The position numbers and the translations under genes were made by a program. Source: Acidobacteriota bacterium (GTDB lineage: Bacteria > Acidobacteriota > Terriglobia > Versatilivoradales > Versatilivoraceae). Taken from it: a stretch of DNA of 6,302 nucleotides. Positions 5,831 through 6,302 of this stretch are shown here, in pieces (the stretch's first letter is position 1; each line of letters starts with the position of its first letter). Below the pieces are notes generated by a model. That model made no database searches, was not told the origin of the DNA, and saw nothing but the letters and a program-made list of their open reading frames with translations. The stretch is from contig JAPOZE010000209.1 of NCBI GenBank assembly GCA_026706225.1, positions 1 to 6,302 of the forward strand, given 5' to 3'.

Positions 5831-6302
5831 GTGATCATTCGAACGGCGGAGGCTCTCCGCCAACTCACTTCCCGAATCCTGTCAGCCGCCGGCGCCGACC
5901 GGTCCAACGCCGAAGAGGTTGCCGAGCACCTGGTGCTGGCCAACCTCAAGGGGGTCGACACCCACGGCATCTGGCACATCCCCGGATACGTGAAGGCCAT
6001 CCGGGCCGGGCAGCTCGCCGCCGCGCAAAAGCCCGGGATTCTTGAGGAAAAGCCCAACACGGCCCTGATCTCCGGCCACTGGACCTTCGGGCAGGTGGCG
6101 GCCCGGTTCGCCATGGAAACCGCCATCCGCAAGGCCGGGCGGGAACAGGTGGCCCTGGTGGGCCTGGTCCAGGCCCACCACATCGGACGCCTGGGCCACT
6201 ACGCGGAAATGGCCGCCCCCGAAGGGCATCACCCTGGGCTGGTTCTCGCTCAAGCCTCCCACCCAGACCATGGAGATCATCTTCTCGGCGGCGGCCATTT
6301 CC
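5831..6302 (+). CDS. Ldh_2-family malate/lactate-type (2-hydroxyacid) dehydrogenase, N-terminal part, reading correct only to 6217
   Basis: The GTG at 5831 starts a frame with a TAG stop 12 bases upstream (5819-5821) and a weak AGGA 7 bases before it. The first 129 residues are the N-terminal half of the Ldh_2 fold: helix with EALRQLTSRILSAAGA, then LANLKGVDTHGIWHIPGYV (His45), GHWTFGQVAARFAMETAI (82-99) and AHHIGRLGHYAEMAA (115-129), where His117 aligns with the family's catalytic His. Family members use NAD(P) to oxidise or reduce 2-hydroxy/2-oxo acids such as malate, lactate, ureidoglycolate or sulfolactate; the substrate is unknown. After Ala129 (base 6217) the + strand frame stays open to the edge but no longer resembles the family, while the reverse complement of the last 85 bases does. 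So the true protein continues in the inverted segment. Full length would be about 330-360 residues. The gene is fourth in the cluster, 50 bases after the transporter. Confidence 0.82.
   Translation, partial: MIIRTAEALRQLTSRILSAAGADRSNAEEVAEHLVLANLKGVDTHGIWHIPGYVKAIRAGQLAAAQKPGILEEKPNTALISGHWTFGQVAARFAMETAIRKAGREQVALVGLVQAHHIGRLGHYAEMAAPEGHHPGLVLAQASHPDHGDHLLGGGHF
6205..6302. repeat. Terminal inverted/fold-back segment within the dehydrogenase gene
   Basis: Bases 6205-6217 (GGAAATGGCCGCC) and 6290-6302 (GGCGGCCATTTCC) are perfect reverse complements of 13 bases, with 72 bases between. Read on the minus strand from 6301, the segment gives EMAA, then AEKMISMVWVGG, LSENQPRV and MPFGG. This is what Ldh_2 proteins have directly after the HIGRLG..AEMAA motif, and it is in the same codon phase as the + strand EMAA at 6206-6217. 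Thus 6218-6289 lies in the opposite orientation to the rest of the gene. The most economical explanation is a strand-switch chimera or assembly fold-back at the contig end; a real inversion is possible. Confidence 0.8.

Noticed and set aside
5882..6298. Minus-strand frame at the right end taken as a whole gene
   Set aside because: Only its first 28 codons are meaningful, being the inverted continuation of the dehydrogenase. The rest is the antisense of the same gene.

Overview
This GC-rich window (roughly 60-65% GC by eye, not computed) looks like bacterial chromosomal DNA from an uncultivated Gram-negative. Exported proteins, an EF-hand secretory protein, a CehA/McbA-type metallohydrolase and the style of the sugar/acid catabolic genes are reminiscent of Acidobacteriota. 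That assignment is inference from gene content only. Both edges cut through genes, so this is probably a short contig or an excerpt. No RNA genes, CRISPR, insertion sequence or origin was seen, and no stretch over 300 bases lacks a gene.

Layout. Two genes run leftward. An exported single-EF-hand protein (1922-2578, TTG start) is followed after one base by a large exported CehA/McbA-family PHP metallohydrolase (1-1920, GTG start, C-terminus off the left edge). A 175-base divergent intergenic region (2579-2753) holds a good sigma70-like promoter candidate for the rightward genes. Four genes run rightward with gaps of 39, 36 and 50 bases and look like one operon: a TIM-barrel sugar isomerase/epimerase of the tagatose/psicose 3-epimerase type (2754-3635), an RraA-like/HMG-aldolase-family protein (3675-4373), an NRAMP-like membrane transporter without the classical metal motifs (4410-5780), and the N-terminal part of an Ldh_2-family NAD(P)-dependent 2-hydroxyacid dehydrogenase (from 5831).

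How they may work together. Isomerase, aldolase/decarboxylase-like protein and 2-hydroxyacid dehydrogenase together suggest breakdown of a sugar or sugar acid, with the transporter possibly importing the substrate or a needed metal. This is inferred from gene order and families; the substrate is unknown.

The most notable anomaly is at the right end. After base 6217 the dehydrogenase no longer reads as its family on the + strand. The reverse complement of the last ~85 bases encodes exactly the expected continuation, in frame, and the last 13 bases are the perfect inverse of 6205-6217. The end is therefore a fold-back or inversion: most likely a strand-switch artefact of amplification or assembly, less likely a real invertible segment. 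Sequence beyond 6217 should not be trusted as + strand coding.
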